In this document: positions 21,438 to 32,415 of the stretch, piece by piece
How the letters are laid out: each line of letters begins with the position of its first letter
Numbering within the stretch: the stretch's first letter is position 1
The notes under the pieces: model-generated
Databases searched by the model: none
The model's input: the letters and a program-made list of their open reading frames with translations, nothing else
Told to the model about the DNA's origin: nothing
Position numbers and translations under genes: made by a program
DNA from: Loripinus fragilis
Lineage: Eukaryota; Mollusca; Bivalvia; Lucinida; Lucinidae
DNA: 64,000 bases
Assembly: GCA_964019695.1 (NCBI GenBank)
Contig: OZ026516.1
Coordinates: forward strand, 81,485,018 to 81,549,017
Reading direction: 5' to 3'

Positions 21438-21539
21438 ATTTTTGGTCTGTTCATGGAATCATGAATACTTCAGGTCTCTTGCAACGTCTTACTTTGCAAG
21501 AGACCTGAAGTGTTCATGATTCCATGAACAGACCAAAAA
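21438..21539. repeat. Near-perfect 47-bp-arm hairpin
   Basis: TTTTTGGTCTGTTCATGGAA at the left reads back in reverse complement at the right, with a single mismatch across the 47-bp arms (21438-21484 and 21493-21539) and an 8-base loop. It may be a tiny MITE or an inverted duplication. Confidence 0.9.
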
Positions 21540-21611
21540 TCTAATTTATTTCTTAAAAAATTAACTCAAATTGATCAGAACAGCTGGCAGTGTTATTTGT
21601 TCGCGTAATAG

Positions 21612-21712
21612 ATTTTAAAATGCCAACAATTGTTGGCATTTTAAAATTTATGACTATGTAATATTTCATGCTCGGGTAGTTGAGCATGAAAAATGTTTTA
21701 TAACCTCGGGCC
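21612..21712. mobile_element. GGCCCCGAGGTTATAAAAC MITE, truncated copy 2
   Basis: The core AAAATGCCAACAATTGTTGG and one end (GTTTTATAACCTCGGGCC) remain. The left terminal repeat is missing. Confidence 0.75.
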
Positions 21713-21828
21713 TGTCTTGGGAGTAGATCAGCGCATCCTGATCTGTGTTTATGTCATTCACTGTCTTAGGAAAGAATATTAACTGTATATGCTACTTCTA
21801 CATGTAAAGTTCATTTTAAACAACCATG

Positions 21829-22125
21829 AATGGCGGATCCAGAGGGGGTTCACTCACACCCCCCCCCCCCCCTTGAGACAAAATTATTTCATTTTCATGG
21901 AAAGGAGCACCTGGAGATCAGGTGTGGGATCTGCTATGCCTGTAGCTAGCCAGTTACCTGGCACCTGCATGTTTATCAAAATTCCAAGTATGATGATGAT
22001 ATGATGGAGAATTTTCAGAAAATTCGGGAAAAATTAATAAAAAAATCTGGTAAAATTAACAAATCGAATACACCCCTTGCAAATTTGTGTCCCCTATCAA
22101 GAAATCCTGGATCCACCCCTGACCA
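21829..22125. mobile_element. GGATCCAGAGGGGG-family MITE, copy with C-run
   Basis: It starts GGCGGATCCAGAGGGGGTTC, carries a C-homopolymer at about 21859-21872, and ends TCCTGGATCCACCCCTG. It shares TTATTTCATTTTCATGG with the copy at 10984. Confidence 0.65.
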
Positions 22126-22268
22126 TACCAATTAATTCCATACTTAGTTTGTGCCATTAGCAAAGACCATAGGCTTAGCGCCAATAATGCACAGTATGCA
22201 AGTGCCCAATGAAAATTGTGTGCATTCAAGGTAGATGATATACAGTAGTGTTTTTTTTATTGTTTTTG

Positions 22269-22458
22269 TTTTGATTCTTTACATCCCATCAACATTTTTT
22301 CAGTTAAACAGGAAGGGTCTTCCTGGGTTGAACCAGTACTAAGCTAGGATAAATGTGTCTTGCTCAAGGACCTCAACGCAGTGACGCCGGTGAGCCTCGA
22401 ACCCGTGGCCCCTCGGTCTCGAGTCAAGGACTCTACCACTGGGCTACTGCCCTCTCGG
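22269..22458 (-). mobile_element. tRNA-derived SINE, family 2, copy 2
   Basis: On the minus strand this is the same SINE as 13430-13631: the B-box GGTTCGAGGCTC and the GACTCGAGACCGAGGGGCC region are intact. The flanking TTTTTATTGTTTTTG at 22254-22268 and 22459-22473 is a likely 15-bp target duplication. Confidence 0.9.
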
Positions 22459-22716
22459 TTTTTATTGTTTTTGGTTTACACTAAAGGCCAGTGAGTGTGT
22501 AATATATGACAAACTCTGTTTTCAGGGAAGCAATATTATATGTCATGTTCATTTTCTAAATATATACATATTGTACATTTTAAGGTCATATAACACAAGG
22601 AGCAACATATGAGTTTTAGTGGTCAACTTTTTTCGAATTTTTATATAAAATTTATTTGATTGGGTGTTGTCATAAAAATGACCTATTGTATAATGTGGAG
22701 ACTGTATCTGACCTTA

Positions 22717-22960
22717 CATGGGTGAAAGTTTTCAGGATTGTTCCTGAATTCAGGATTTTGAGGCTGACTTTCCATAGAAAGTCATCCTCAAAATGCTGAA
22801 TGAGAGAGATTATAATAGGTTCTCTGATTTATATTGGGTCTGTCTAAAGACAATTGACCATATAAACTTCAAATTGTGAATATTTAGTGAGCATACTGCA
22901 AGTTTAAAGGTTGGAGTTTTGAAAGTTCAGGATTTTTGAAACTTTGAACTTTCACCCATG
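22717..22960 (+). mobile_element. MITE family CATGGGTGAAAGTT, copy 2
   Basis: Inverted ends CATGGGTGAAAGTT and AACTTTCACCCATG are perfect here. The internal TTGAGGCTGACTTTCC hairpin is present. Confidence 0.9.
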
Positions 22961-23065
22961 GGCCTTATGGTAAATGGAAATTATGTCTGAAATATTAGTG
23001 GTGCCCGAAAAACTGCATATTGCAGTTTTGCGAGCACCAATCATATATCAGTTGAGGTGATGTAA

Positions 23066-23460
23066 GCCCCAGGGGGGGGGGGGGGTACTCTATTAGACTA
23101 ATATTTTCATACATACGTAGGCTCGGGCAATTTTTTGGGGTTCAAAATTTTTGAAATTCAATATTTTTGGGGTGTTTCAGAAAAATGAATATTTTTTGGG
23201 TTATGAAGATTTTGTGGATTTTTTTTGTGGTCATCACAAAATTGGACTATATTTAGGGGTCATTTCTATGCATTTTAGGGTCTTTTCTTAAGGTCATGGT
23301 ACAGAATGGGTGAAATTTTTTGGTTTGCTAAAATTTCAAATATTTTTTTGGGTGCTTGAAATTCCTGATATATTTTTGGAGGTGAACGGCAGATGCTGGC
23401 CCCGAGCCTAAGTATGAATAAAAAAAGAGAGTACCGCCCCCTTCCCCCCCCCCCCCCTGG
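23066..23460. mobile_element. G/C-run-ended hairpin element, copy 1
   Basis: The element opens CCCCAGGGG followed by a G-run and GTACTCT, and closes GAGAGTAC with a C-run and CCCCTGG. Both sides have the marker ACGTAGGCTCGGGC or its inverse. A 7-bp duplication GATGTAA flanks it at 23059-23065 and 23461-23467. The second copy is at 42441-42831. Confidence 0.8.
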
Positions 23461-23772
23461 GATGTAAACAGCCTAGCATAGCAAAATACAGTCTCCACAA
23501 CCTGCACTACATAAAGGTCATATTTGACAATACCGTTTCAAACAAATTTTACAAAAAAAAAGTCGAAAAAAGCTGAAGAAAAACACAATATGTTGCACAC
23601 CATGTTAAAAGCAGTGCTCATTGTGAGCTATTTTGATCAGTTTTTGTCTCTCATCTGCCATTTCAATGATTTGCTTTACAGCTGATCATGGAGTAATTTT
23701 AGCATTTTGAGTAATTTTAGCCTCTTTGCTATTGAAATCTGATGAGCCTCTAGTTTTGGATATTTACCCTTA

Positions 23773-23996
23773 AGGCCAAACAAAGAAAATACCTATGTTT
23801 AGTGTAACCCTACCCTACCTAAATTTACTGGTGAAACCTAGAACTTTTTTCAGGTTTTCTGGAAAAAAATGTAGTTTTTTATGCCTTTCAAAATGCATAA
23901 AATGATATATTTTTCCAGAAAAAAAATATGTGTGCCTACCCTAACAAAAGTTTCTGACCCGTTACCCGAAACACGCTTATTATTTTATTTGGCCTA
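23773..23996. mobile_element. MITE with TIR AGGCCAAATAAA, copy 2
   Basis: Inverted homologue of 12940-13205: it starts AGGCCAAACAAAG and ends TTATTTGGCCT, with CCTACCCTACCTAAATTTAC and ATGCCTTTCAAAATGC inside. Confidence 0.75.
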
Positions 23997-24285
23997 ACCA
24001 GCTGGATCTTATATGTACTGCACTCTTCCTCAATCATAGGCTTCTCGTAATTAGCATATATTTTTAAGCAGAGTAGAAAACAATGGGTATCCTGAGCAGC
24101 TGGGTTCTTTGAAGCCAACTGATCTTGATCAGCACTATTTTCAAAACAGGATACATCAGGGTTTAGCACCAAAATGGTTAAATACAATTACAAAGTAGTT
24201 ATCATGCTGTTTGATAGATACATGTTCATTCTAACATTCATTGCAATTGTTATTGAATTCATTTAACTCCTTGAAAAACAATATA

Positions 24286-24702
24286 CAGGGTTCCCACAAA
24301 CTTTGGATATCATGGAAAACCTGGAAAATCATAATAAAAAGTTCCATGCATGTCAAAATAATGGAATTTGAAAACACCTGGATAACCATGGAAAATCATG
24401 GAATTTAGTGAAATAATTTGACAAAAGCACCAGTAGCCAGAAAACTAGCTGTGAGACATGCAAATTTTGTGTGTCTGACAGCTAGTTTTCTGACTACTGG
24501 TGGTTTCAAGAAATGCATGCATGGTCTACAAGCATGCTTATTTAAATACATTACTGTTGATGCATTCTACATTTATGCTTAGTGTGATGAAGATGTCACT
24601 AAAAGGGAAGGTTGAAGGCTGTGTATTAAATAGTCATGGAAATTACATTGTTGATCATGGAAAATCATGGAATTGTGTTTTTGAATTTCTGTGGGAACCC
24701 TG
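24286..24702. mobile_element. hAT-like MITE, CAGGGTTCCCACA ends
   Basis: Terminal inverted repeats CAGGGTTCCCACA and TGTGGGAACCCTG are flanked by AATATA at 24280-24285 and 24703-24708. Interior phrases CATGGAAAATCATGGAA recur on both sides, and a hairpin centred near 24455 (CCAGTAGCCAGAAAACTAGC) is nested inside. CAGGG termini resemble hAT elements, but the duplication read is 6 bp rather than 8. Confidence 0.85.
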
Positions 24703-24979
24703 AATATAAGATGCTCGGCAAAGCCTTGCATCTTATCATATTGTTTCAACATGTCTTATTAATTCAGTTGTAATGTGCACTCCTTTTATATCCTCTATCT
24801 TAACAGTAGGACAAGGGGACTTCAAGCTCAGGTGATCAATGTAAGGACATATTGGCCCTCTCTTATAGTGTATAAAAGATGAATACATTCTCTGTGCCAT
24901 GTATCACAATACATTATAAATACTCTATTATAATTGAGCCAACTCATGAGATTTTGGTACTTATTGCATAGGCAAGCAG

Positions 24980-25179
24980 GAGCGCAGTGGCTCAGTGATA
25001 GAGTGCTTGACTTGAGACAGAGGGGTTGCAGGTTCGAGCCTCACCAGCATCACTGCGTTGTGTCCTTTAGCAGGACACATTTATCCTTTCTTAGTACAGG
25101 TTCAGCCCAGGAAGACCCATCCCAACATAACTGAAAAATTGTTTACTGGGACATAAAGAATCAAATAAAACAAAACAAA
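24980..25179 (+). mobile_element. tRNA-derived SINE, family 2, copy 3
   Basis: The head GAGCGCAGTGGCTCAGTG, B-box GGTTCGAGCCTC and AAAC tail are all present. A 14-bp target duplication GCATAGGCAAGCAG lies at 24966-24979 and 25180-25193. Confidence 0.95.
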
Positions 25180-25193
25180 GCATAGGCAAGCAG

Positions 25194-25709
25194 TGACTGT
25201 TAAGACAAGCCTGTACAAACATGCAGTCTTGCCAGAGCCTTTGCTGTTTGCTTACACTAAGTATGGACATAGATAAGGCTCCATCCACATTCAGATCGGT
25301 AGCTCCACTAGATAGCTGTTCAGGTACCTTAGAAGAGTGAAGTTACACATGTGATAAGTACCAAACCCTCCTGATCTAGCACAATCATGTATATTGTGAC
25401 AACTGTATTTACATATGACTGGAATCAAACTCAATTTGTGACTGAAGTGGTGGGCCCAGAGCTAAAAATAAAAATATCTTTAAACAACAGCTCCACCTTA
25501 ACCACCTGTTCATATTAAAAATGATTTCACACAAATGTTCCTCAAAAGGCCCTTTACTAAAACTGCTCAAACAGTTTAGCTCTGTAGAATAAAATTTCCA
25601 CCAGAGCTTAAAATAGAAAAAAAATAATGACATCTGAAGCACTGTCCCAAAAATTTAAAGTAATTTCATATATAGGTGTTCCTAAAAGTAAACTCTTTAA
25701 ACAACATCT
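25194..25709. other. No gene; fragment of a dispersed repeat
   Basis: About 25190-25245 holds the AGTCTTGCCAGAGCCTTTGC phrase that recurs in the foldback element at 38-40 kb and at 46.5 kb. The remainder shows nothing. Confidence 0.4.
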
Positions 25710-25943
25710 GGCCCCGAGGTTATAAAACTTTTTTCATGCTAAACTCAGCATGGAATTTATCTTGTTCATAAATGTTAAAATGCCAACAGTTGTTGGCATT
25801 TTAACATTTATAAGCATGATAAATACATCTGAGAGTTTGAAAGCAAGAAAAGTCTTTATTTTGCAGCATTGAAGTTTTTATGAGCAGTTATATTTCGTGC
25901 TCAGCTGAATTGAACATGGACATTTTTTTTATAACCTCCGGTC
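25710..25943. mobile_element. GGCCCCGAGGTTATAAAAC MITE, copy 3
   Basis: Starts GGCCCCGAGGTTATAAAACT, contains AAAATGCCAACAGTTGTTGG and ends near TTTATAACCTCCGG. Confidence 0.85.
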
Positions 25944-26104
25944 TGTTTTTCATTGATCAAATACTTACAGACAGTACTCTAGATCTTTGTATTGCCATCT
26001 ACCAAAGATGCTCATATGATTTCATTAGGCATAAATAACAAATTTGCCTCCATTGCTAAAAACACAGGTATACGATCCTGTGCCATCATCACCCTTATCT
26101 GAAT

Positions 26105-26339
26105 GACGGGTGAAAGTTTTCAGGATTAATCCTGAATTCAGGATTTTGAGGCTGATTGTCCATAGAAAGTCAGCCTCAAAAAGCTGAATTAGGGAGATTA
26201 TAAAAGCTTCTCTGATTTATTTTCAGACGATCTAAACACATTTAAACATGAAATTATCAAATTTTGTAGGCATCCTGCAAGTTTAAAAATTAGAATTTCT
26301 AAAGTTCAGGATTTTGGAAATGTTGAACTCTCACCCATG
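26105..26339 (+). mobile_element. MITE family CATGGGTGAAAGTT, copy 3
   Basis: Starts ACGGGTGAAAGTTTTCAGG, carries the TTTGAGGCTGA / TCAGCCTCAAA hairpin and ends CTCTCACCCATG. Confidence 0.85.
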
Positions 26340-26570
26340 GAATGAATCCTATGGGGCTATGTGTATATGGAGCTTCATCCTGAACTGTTGAATATGTTAT
26401 TGTTTTATTGTTTCTATGCATTTAGACAGTCTAGTCATGAAGTTAGATAAGTAGTGTGAGATTTGGATGGGATTTACTGGTAATTGATTACTGGTGTACT
26501 TTTTAGTGATTGATTATTCAAGAAATGGTTATATATGATAAAAAAAGTGGTTATTTTAACTCTAAACATT

Positions 26571-26780
26571 CTGTCCCCGAGGTTATAAAACTTTTTTCAT
26601 GCTCAACTCAACTGAGCAAGAAATTTGTTGGCATTTTAACATTTATTATCATGATAAATGCAACATCTCAGAGACATAAAGCAAGAAACTTCTTTATTTG
26701 TCGGAATTTTAGCGTTCATGAGCAGTTGAATTTCATGCTCAGTTGAGTTGAGCCGAACAAAGTTCTATAAACTTGGGCCT
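26571..26780. mobile_element. GGCCCCGAGGTTATAAAAC MITE, copy 4
   Basis: Starts GTCCCCGAGGTTATAAAAC and ends near TTCTATAAACTTGGGCC. The central palindrome is reduced to TTGTTGGCATTTTAACATTT. Confidence 0.8.
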
Positions 26781-26866
26781 GATTTAGGACTTAAATCATT
26801 ATTATTACTTTTTTCAAAATAACATATATTATTGTTTTCTGAAACACTTTTCTATATATATATATA

Positions 26867-27191
26867 CCGGGCCGTGTAGCGCAGTCGGTAACATGTCTGG
26901 CTACAGATGCGTGTCTGACTGCAATTCCAGGGGTCGCGAGTTTGATCCCGGCCCGGTCCCATACTTTCGTGGAGATTGATCATGAAATAATTTCTAAGGT
27001 CATTCTCCTCCCTTCCGCTGATTTATTCAAGAAGGGTTGTTGTCAGTTACAAGCGAAAGTATGTGCACGAATTACTGGTTAACCGCTTGTTCAAGCCTGC
27101 CCAGGAAAAAGTGTGATTAGGTGAACTGACCGTCCCGCAATGACCATAGCTGTTGACTTGGGACATAAAGCAACAAAACAAACAAACAAAT
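26867..27191 (+). mobile_element. tRNA-derived SINE, family 1, full-length copy
   Basis: A tRNA-like head (GGCCGTGTAGCGCAGTCGG, then GGGTCGCGAGTTTGATCCC as B box) leads into a conserved body and an AAAC-repeat tail. TTTTCTATAT at 26848-26857 and 27192-27201 is a probable target duplication, with an AT run between the left copy and the head. The 5' half of this copy completes the truncated one at 1-271. Confidence 0.9.
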
Positions 27192-27201
27192 TTTTCTATA
27201 T

Positions 27202-28310
27202 GGGAAATCCACAGATTGGTTCTTTGACAGCCAATGTAAAACCACTGTTTCCTAATGTCCCCTTAAAATTTATCAAAGACTACATAAATCTGGATGGAAG
27301 GCTCCATTTGGAATACTGGCTAAATTGCCGAACCTTAGAGATTTCTGATACAACCAGGCAACCACCAAGTTAGCATTTGATTCCAATGAAACGTCAAAAG
27401 ATAAGCTATCAGTAATATAAAATTGGCTATTTATTATTGTTATCCAGTTGCATGCAAAACTACACAATAACTTGTTCATTTCTACATGCTCATTACACTG
27501 AAACATTAAAAAGTAGTTGAGAAGTTTGTGAAAAAAGTTTGTGGTGAAAAACACTCATTTATAGAATTGACATATGTTGTAGGTGCACATTGGATTTGTC
27601 TCAATGAGGCAATTCCAATGTGTACCAAAAACATATGTTACTGAAATTAAGGATAAATATTTTGAAATATACATTAAACAAGTATCATTTCCATTGGCTT
27701 TGCCTCTTTTAAATATCTCAAACTGCCAATCAGTACTAAAGTACCTGTCACTATAAAGCAAATTGTTTATATTTACATGACAGCTATATCACCAAATTTG
27801 TTTTCATGAACTATGCTTTTGCTAAGCTGGTAGTTGCACGGTTGTAATTGGCCTAATAAGCATACTGTGTACATAAATTTATGAAATTATTTATAGATCT
27901 ACCATATAATGATTTTTTTACCATTTTTGATGAAGCTAGCTGATTTGGATCTACACTGTTTTTCATCCACGTGATGAGCTCCATATAGATAAGGATACTA
28001 TAATGGGGTCAGTTGATACAGGACCCATTGCAAACATTTGCATTTGAAGTATTGAATTTGACCTTGACTTATATCAGTGATCCAAAATGTTTGTTATTAT
28101 CATGGACGGAATTTTAATAATTTTGACCTTGACCTTTTAATCCAAGGTCATGTCCGCGATCTGAAACGTTTGTTTTCATTTACAGACCATAGGCAATCAT
28201 TGTGCCAAATATGAACACCCTCCCTTGAATAAAAAAAATGTAGGAGGAGTATGTATCACCTGCCAAACAGACTGATGGATGGACATATGGACAATCTTAA
28301 TTAAAGTATA
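27202..28310. other. No gene; one small hairpin
   Basis: About 27568-27640 is an inverted repeat of ACATATGTT and ATTGGA/TCCAAT blocks around CTCAATGAGG. Otherwise AT-rich and featureless. Short frames at 27140-27373 and 27273-27554 overlap the SINE tail or each other and lack support. Confidence 0.45.
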
Positions 28311-28515
28311 CAGTAACACCTGTATTAAATGGCCACTCAAAAATAGACAAAACAAAGGTCTTAAAGACCGATTATCGCTTAATGCAGGTCAAAAGTATTG
28401 CAGAATGCTCCCCCTTGGAGCATTCTGCAATACTTTTGACCTGCATTAAGCGATAATCTGTCTTGAAAACCAATTTTGTCGTCTTTTGAGTGGCCACTTA
28501 AGACAGGTTTTACTG
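28311..28515. mobile_element. TA-flanked MITE, CAGTAACACCTGT ends, copy 1
   Basis: Near-complete palindrome of about 205 bp with TA on both sides. The arms share TGGCCACT, CTTAATGCAGGTCAAAAGTA and GCAGAATGCTCC. TA target sites and CAGTAAAACCTG-like ends suggest a Tc1/mariner-type derivative. Copy 2 is at 62101-62305. Confidence 0.85.
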
Positions 28516-28937
28516 TATCTGACATTTTTTCTTCAAAAAGTGCAGACTTTTATTTGCCACATCCAATAACCCAATTGCACTTATTTCTATAAAGTAATCT
28601 CACAGTCCCTATTTCTTGTCTATGGCAGCCAGTTGTCAGAAAGAGATTTGCTTTTACTGAATATTTTAAGTGTTTCACCTATGTCATTAAGGTGGGGGTA
28701 TGTGGGCTACTTAGGCCCCCCAGAAACTGGGGTAAATCCTGTAGTCTCAGCTTTTCCTGAAACCAATTACCCTGGTATGAATTTAGCATTTTGGAGCAAA
28801 AAAATTAAGAATATAAAGAGTTTGCAAAAGAAAGTAGGAAAAAAGTAGAAAGAGGTAAAAAAAGTAGGAAAAAATAGGAATACAATTATGGTACTCCCAT
28901 CTAGATCCTTATTGAGCATCTCTAGTTTTGATGAATT

Positions 28938-29164
28938 CATGTCAGGATTTATAATCCTGAATTCAGGATTTTGAGGCTGACTTTCCATAGAAAGTCAGCC
29001 TCAAAATGCTGAATTAGGGAGATTATAATAGCTTCTTTGATTAATTTTCAGATTATCTAAACACAATTAACCATGAAACTATTCATTTTTTTAGGCATCA
29101 AGCAAAATTAAAAAAATGAATTTCTAAAGTTCAGGATTTTGGAAATTGTGAACTTTTACCCTTG
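28938..29164 (+). mobile_element. MITE family CATGGGTGAAAGTT, copy 4 (5'-eroded)
   Basis: The left end is eroded, but AATCCTGAATTCAGGATTTT, the CTGACTTTCC hairpin and the closing GAACTTTTACCC remain. Confidence 0.75.
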
Positions 29165-29426
29165 TGAATTGTAAATTGCTATTTTTTTTGTTGAGTTATA
29201 GCTGCTGAACAGGATGCAATTTTATACTTGGATGCAGTTTGTTTGATGCAATTGATTAATGTGAATGTTACAGCATAATTTTTATGCTAAGTGCATGTAT
29301 GACTCATTATTTTTTCTGCTTTATTAAAGAAAGTGCTGAAACTCATCAGGTTAACATACTTGTTTAATATCCGTCTACAAAAAAACTGTTACACAAAATC
29401 GTGACATTTCTCTTATTTAACTTAAA

Positions 29427-29863
29427 CAGGGTTCGCACAGGCTTGAAAAGTACTTGAATATAGAGGGCTTTCTTGAAAAGTCCTTGAAAATATAATCTGC
29501 CTTGAAAAGTACTGGAAAATCACTCTAAGTCCTTGAAAAATCCTGAATTTTACTGTTTTTCATAGGACTTAACATTATTGATAGAGACCTAGATCGGTAT
29601 CAAAGTGTAGTGCTTTTATTTGGTGCAGCATTATTTGGTGCAGCATATGCTGCACCATATGCTGCACCAAATAAAGACACAACAATTTTACACTAAGTTT
29701 CTAATACTAATTTCTTTAGTATCTCTGTCTAGCATTTCTGAAGTAGAATTTTAACCTGTAAATCAGTGTTTTCATAAACATAGTCCTTGAAAACCATAAG
29801 AGAATGTTTTTGAAGTCCTTGAAAGTCCTTGAATTTAGCACAAACTTGTGTGTGTGAACCCTG
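29427..29863. mobile_element. hAT-like MITE, CAGGGTTCGCACA ends
   Basis: Ends CAGGGTTCGCACA and TGTGTGAACCCTG are inverted, with TTAAA on both sides (29422-29426 and 29864-29868). The interior is packed with TTGAAAAGTCCTTGAAAA-type subrepeats and a long palindrome of GGTGCAGCA/TGCTGCACC blocks at about 29616-29682. Confidence 0.85.
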
Positions 29864-29989
29864 TTAAAAGTAAGTTGTGCATATTCTTTCGAAGTGTTTT
29901 GAGATGCTTGAAAAGAGAAATCACAATTTTTGCAAATCACATTTTTTGCTTTTCAAAGTTAAAGAAATAGTAAAAACCAATAAGGCTAA

Positions 29990-30260
29990 TGTTCTAAAAT
30001 TTTGAACACTAGTTGCCTGCTGAATAGGCCAAGGCAAATAGTGCAGACCCAGATCAGACTACTTCGAAGAAGCAGTCTGATCAGGGTCTTCCCTGTTTGT
30101 TATTCTGACAACAATTCTGTGAATTTCAGCCCTGATAACCAATATTTTATTTGAGAACAGTAAGAAAAAAGTGTTAGGAAATGTAGACAATTTACCAAGA
30201 AATTCCAGTTTTACTACATAAAAGTGGGGTTTGTGATTGTCAATGTTTGCCAAATTGATA
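29990..30260. repeat. Dispersed repeat shared with 16625-16850
   Basis: Shared phrases are AGCAGTCTGATCAGGGTCTT, TTCAGCCCTGATAACCAATA and TTTTATTTGAGAACAG. This supports an old interspersed family. Type and borders are unresolved. Confidence 0.55.
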
Positions 30261-30420
30261 TGTTAGCCTACTAATGATTTTTGTTAGTTGATAATTCATA
30301 TACATGAAAATAAAATATAAAAGTATCAGTTTCTGAGGGTTATATATTTAATTCTAATATGATGCAAATATTTAAAGGATTTGCATTCTCTTTCTCATTT
30401 ACATGAATAACCTCCTTGGT

Positions 30421-31480
30421 AAAACAAGGTTCAATGTACATTGTTTGGGAATGACACGGCCATTTACTTGGCAGTCTCCAGCTTAGAAGATGCTCAGATT
30501 CTGCAGCAGGACCTCGATCACCTCCACCAATGGGAGCTGGACTGGGATATGGAGTTCAATCCAAGTAAATGTGTTGCAATACATATTACAAGATCTAGAA
30601 CTCCAGTTCCAAACCAGTACCTGCTGCATGGCCAAGTACTGGAATCGGTTGCAGGCCCAAGTACCTGGGCGTGGAAATCAGCAACAACCTATCTTTCAAC
30701 AGCCACATTCAGAATATAACTACCTCAGCAAGTAGGTCCCTTGGCTTCCCCAAGAGAAACATAAGGTCCGAAAAAGCCAGAATTAAGGGAAATGGCATAT
30801 AAAACTCTTGTTCGCCCATAAGTGGAGTATTCATCATCAGTCTGGAGCCCCTACAACAAAAGTAATATTGCCAGGCTTGAAATGGTTCAACGTAGAGCGG
30901 CCCACTAGACTCTTAGTGAATACTCCCCATATGCAAGTGTGACACAGATGCTCCAATCCCTGGGCTGGCGGTCTCTTGAGCAGAGAAGGTCCGACTCCCG
31001 ACTTTGCCTATTTTACAAGATCATATGTGGCCTTGTAGCCATTGAAATACCTTCATATGTTGTTCGCCCATGTAGAACTCTCAGGAATTCACACACCCTT
31101 GGCAAGGGAGCGCAGCTAGTGGCTCAATGGTAGAGTGCTTGACTCGAGACTGAAGGGCCGCGGGTTCGAGCCTCACCGGCATCACTGCGTTGTGGTCCTT
31201 GAGCAAGACACATTTATCCTAGTTTAGTACTGGTTCAACACTGGAATACCCGTCCCTATTTAACTGAAAGATTGTTGATGGGACGTAAAGAATCAAATCA
31301 AACAAACATACACACCCTTGGCTTCTATCAAATTCAAACCACTGTAGATTACTACAAATACTCGTTCTTCCCCTCTCAATCGTGCAATGGAACGGGCTGC
31401 CAGCACACATAGCACTTCTGCCCACCTTTGATTCCTTTAAGAGGGCAGTGTGCACAGTCAGTCACCCGATGCTATAAATG
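30421..31480 (+). pseudogene. Decayed non-LTR retrotransposon, reverse transcriptase 3' part (Jockey-like)
   Basis: Broken frames read DTAIYLAVSSLEDAQ, QDLDHLHQWELDWDMEFNPS, then in other frames YLGVEISNNLSFNSHIQ, SLGWRSLEQRRSDSRLCLF and, past an inserted SINE, SFFPLSIVQWNGLPAHI. This is the typical order of the RT palm/thumb and the C-terminal region of Jockey/CR1-group LINEs. The catalytic [FY]ADD position reads FGND, and several frameshifts and stops are present, so it is dead. SINE 31104-31309 interrupts it. The tail continues to about 31670. Confidence 0.85.
31104..31309 (+). mobile_element. tRNA-derived SINE, family 2, copy 4, nested in the LINE
   Basis: The 13-bp LINE sequence ACACACCCTTGGC is duplicated at 31091-31103 and 31310-31322. 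The B-box GGTTCGAGCCTC is intact. This is the clearest insertion in the window, because the LINE reading resumes across it. Confidence 0.97.
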
Positions 31481-31699
31481 TCGGTGTACTGTTTTTAAAC
31501 TTTTTAGCCTATCACTGTCAGCTTTAACATTTTAACCCATTCATCTTTTATTCAACTCCAACTAATACATCTTATTGGAACTTTTTATTTTTTAAAGCAT
31601 TCCTTCCACTAACACCGCACTGACGCACACCTGCACGTAATCCCCGTGAGGGGGTAGATAGATTATCAGTCCCCATTTAACAATTTTGAACTCTGTGGA

Positions 31700-31743
31700 T
31701 CTGCACCCCCCCCCCCCCCCAAAAAAAAAAAAAAAAAAAAAAA
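31700..31743. repeat. C-run followed by A-run
   Basis: About 16 C residues run directly into about 23 A residues. No family context is visible. It may be an expanded low-complexity site after the LINE tail. Confidence 0.85.
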
Positions 31744-31958
31744 GCAATACTAGACTATTATGAAACGCTGTTCAACAAAAGGTACAGGTTGGCATGTGGG
31801 CCCATCAAAGACTCAGATCAGCCTACACAGCAATGCAGTCTGATTAGACTGTGATGGACACTCTGTGGGTATATATAGCCAAGGGTCCAACCTATCTTCA
31901 TCAGACTGCACTGATTTAAATCTTCACTGTTCCTTCATACCAACTTGTACTGTATGGT

Positions 31959-32207
31959 CATGGGCGAAAGTTCTAAATTAAATATAAAAATCCTGAACTT
32001 AAGAAATTCAAATGTCTTAACTTGCATTATTCTTACAAAATATCAACAATTTTCAGTTTAATTGGTCAATTGACTTTAGAGACACTGAAAATAAATGAGG
32101 GATTCTATCATAATCTGTTAAATTCATCATTTTGAGGCTGCCTTTCCATAAAAAAGTCAGCCTCAAAATCCTGAATTCAGGAATAATCCTGAAAACTTTA
32201 ACCCATG
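31959..32207 (-). mobile_element. MITE family CATGGGTGAAAGTT, copy 5
   Basis: Inverted orientation relative to the other copies: starts CATGGGCGAAAGTT, ends CTTTAACCCATG, and contains TTTTGAGGCTGCC / AAAGTCAGCCTCAAAA. Confidence 0.85.
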
Positions 32208-32259
32208 TATGATGGACACTGGCTCATATGTAGTTTCTATATAGTTTCTATCTTAAATG

Positions 32260-32415
32260 AGTGCTAATGTTTTATTGAATTTATTAAACGAGTTGAGGAA
32301 AAGAGATAAAATGCAAGGCTTTCAGACCATTTTATCTTTTTTTCGCAACAAGTTTAATAAATTCAATAATACAGGAGCACGATTGTTAGATTCTATTTAT
32401 CACATGACATTAAGA
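32260..32415. repeat. Small inverted repeat element shared with 12780-12925
   Basis: TTATTGAATTTATTAAACGA and the inverse AACAAGTTTAATAAATTCAA frame an AAAATGCAAGG core. The homologue in the UNC5 intron supports mobility. Confidence 0.6.

Noticed and set aside
24980..25060. A tRNA gene
   Set aside because: The tRNA-like head belongs to a SINE with body, tail and target duplication, and it does not fold into an intact tRNA with an obvious anticodon stem.
26867..26945. A second tRNA gene candidate
   Set aside because: Same reasoning: it is the head of SINE family 1, repeated at position 1.
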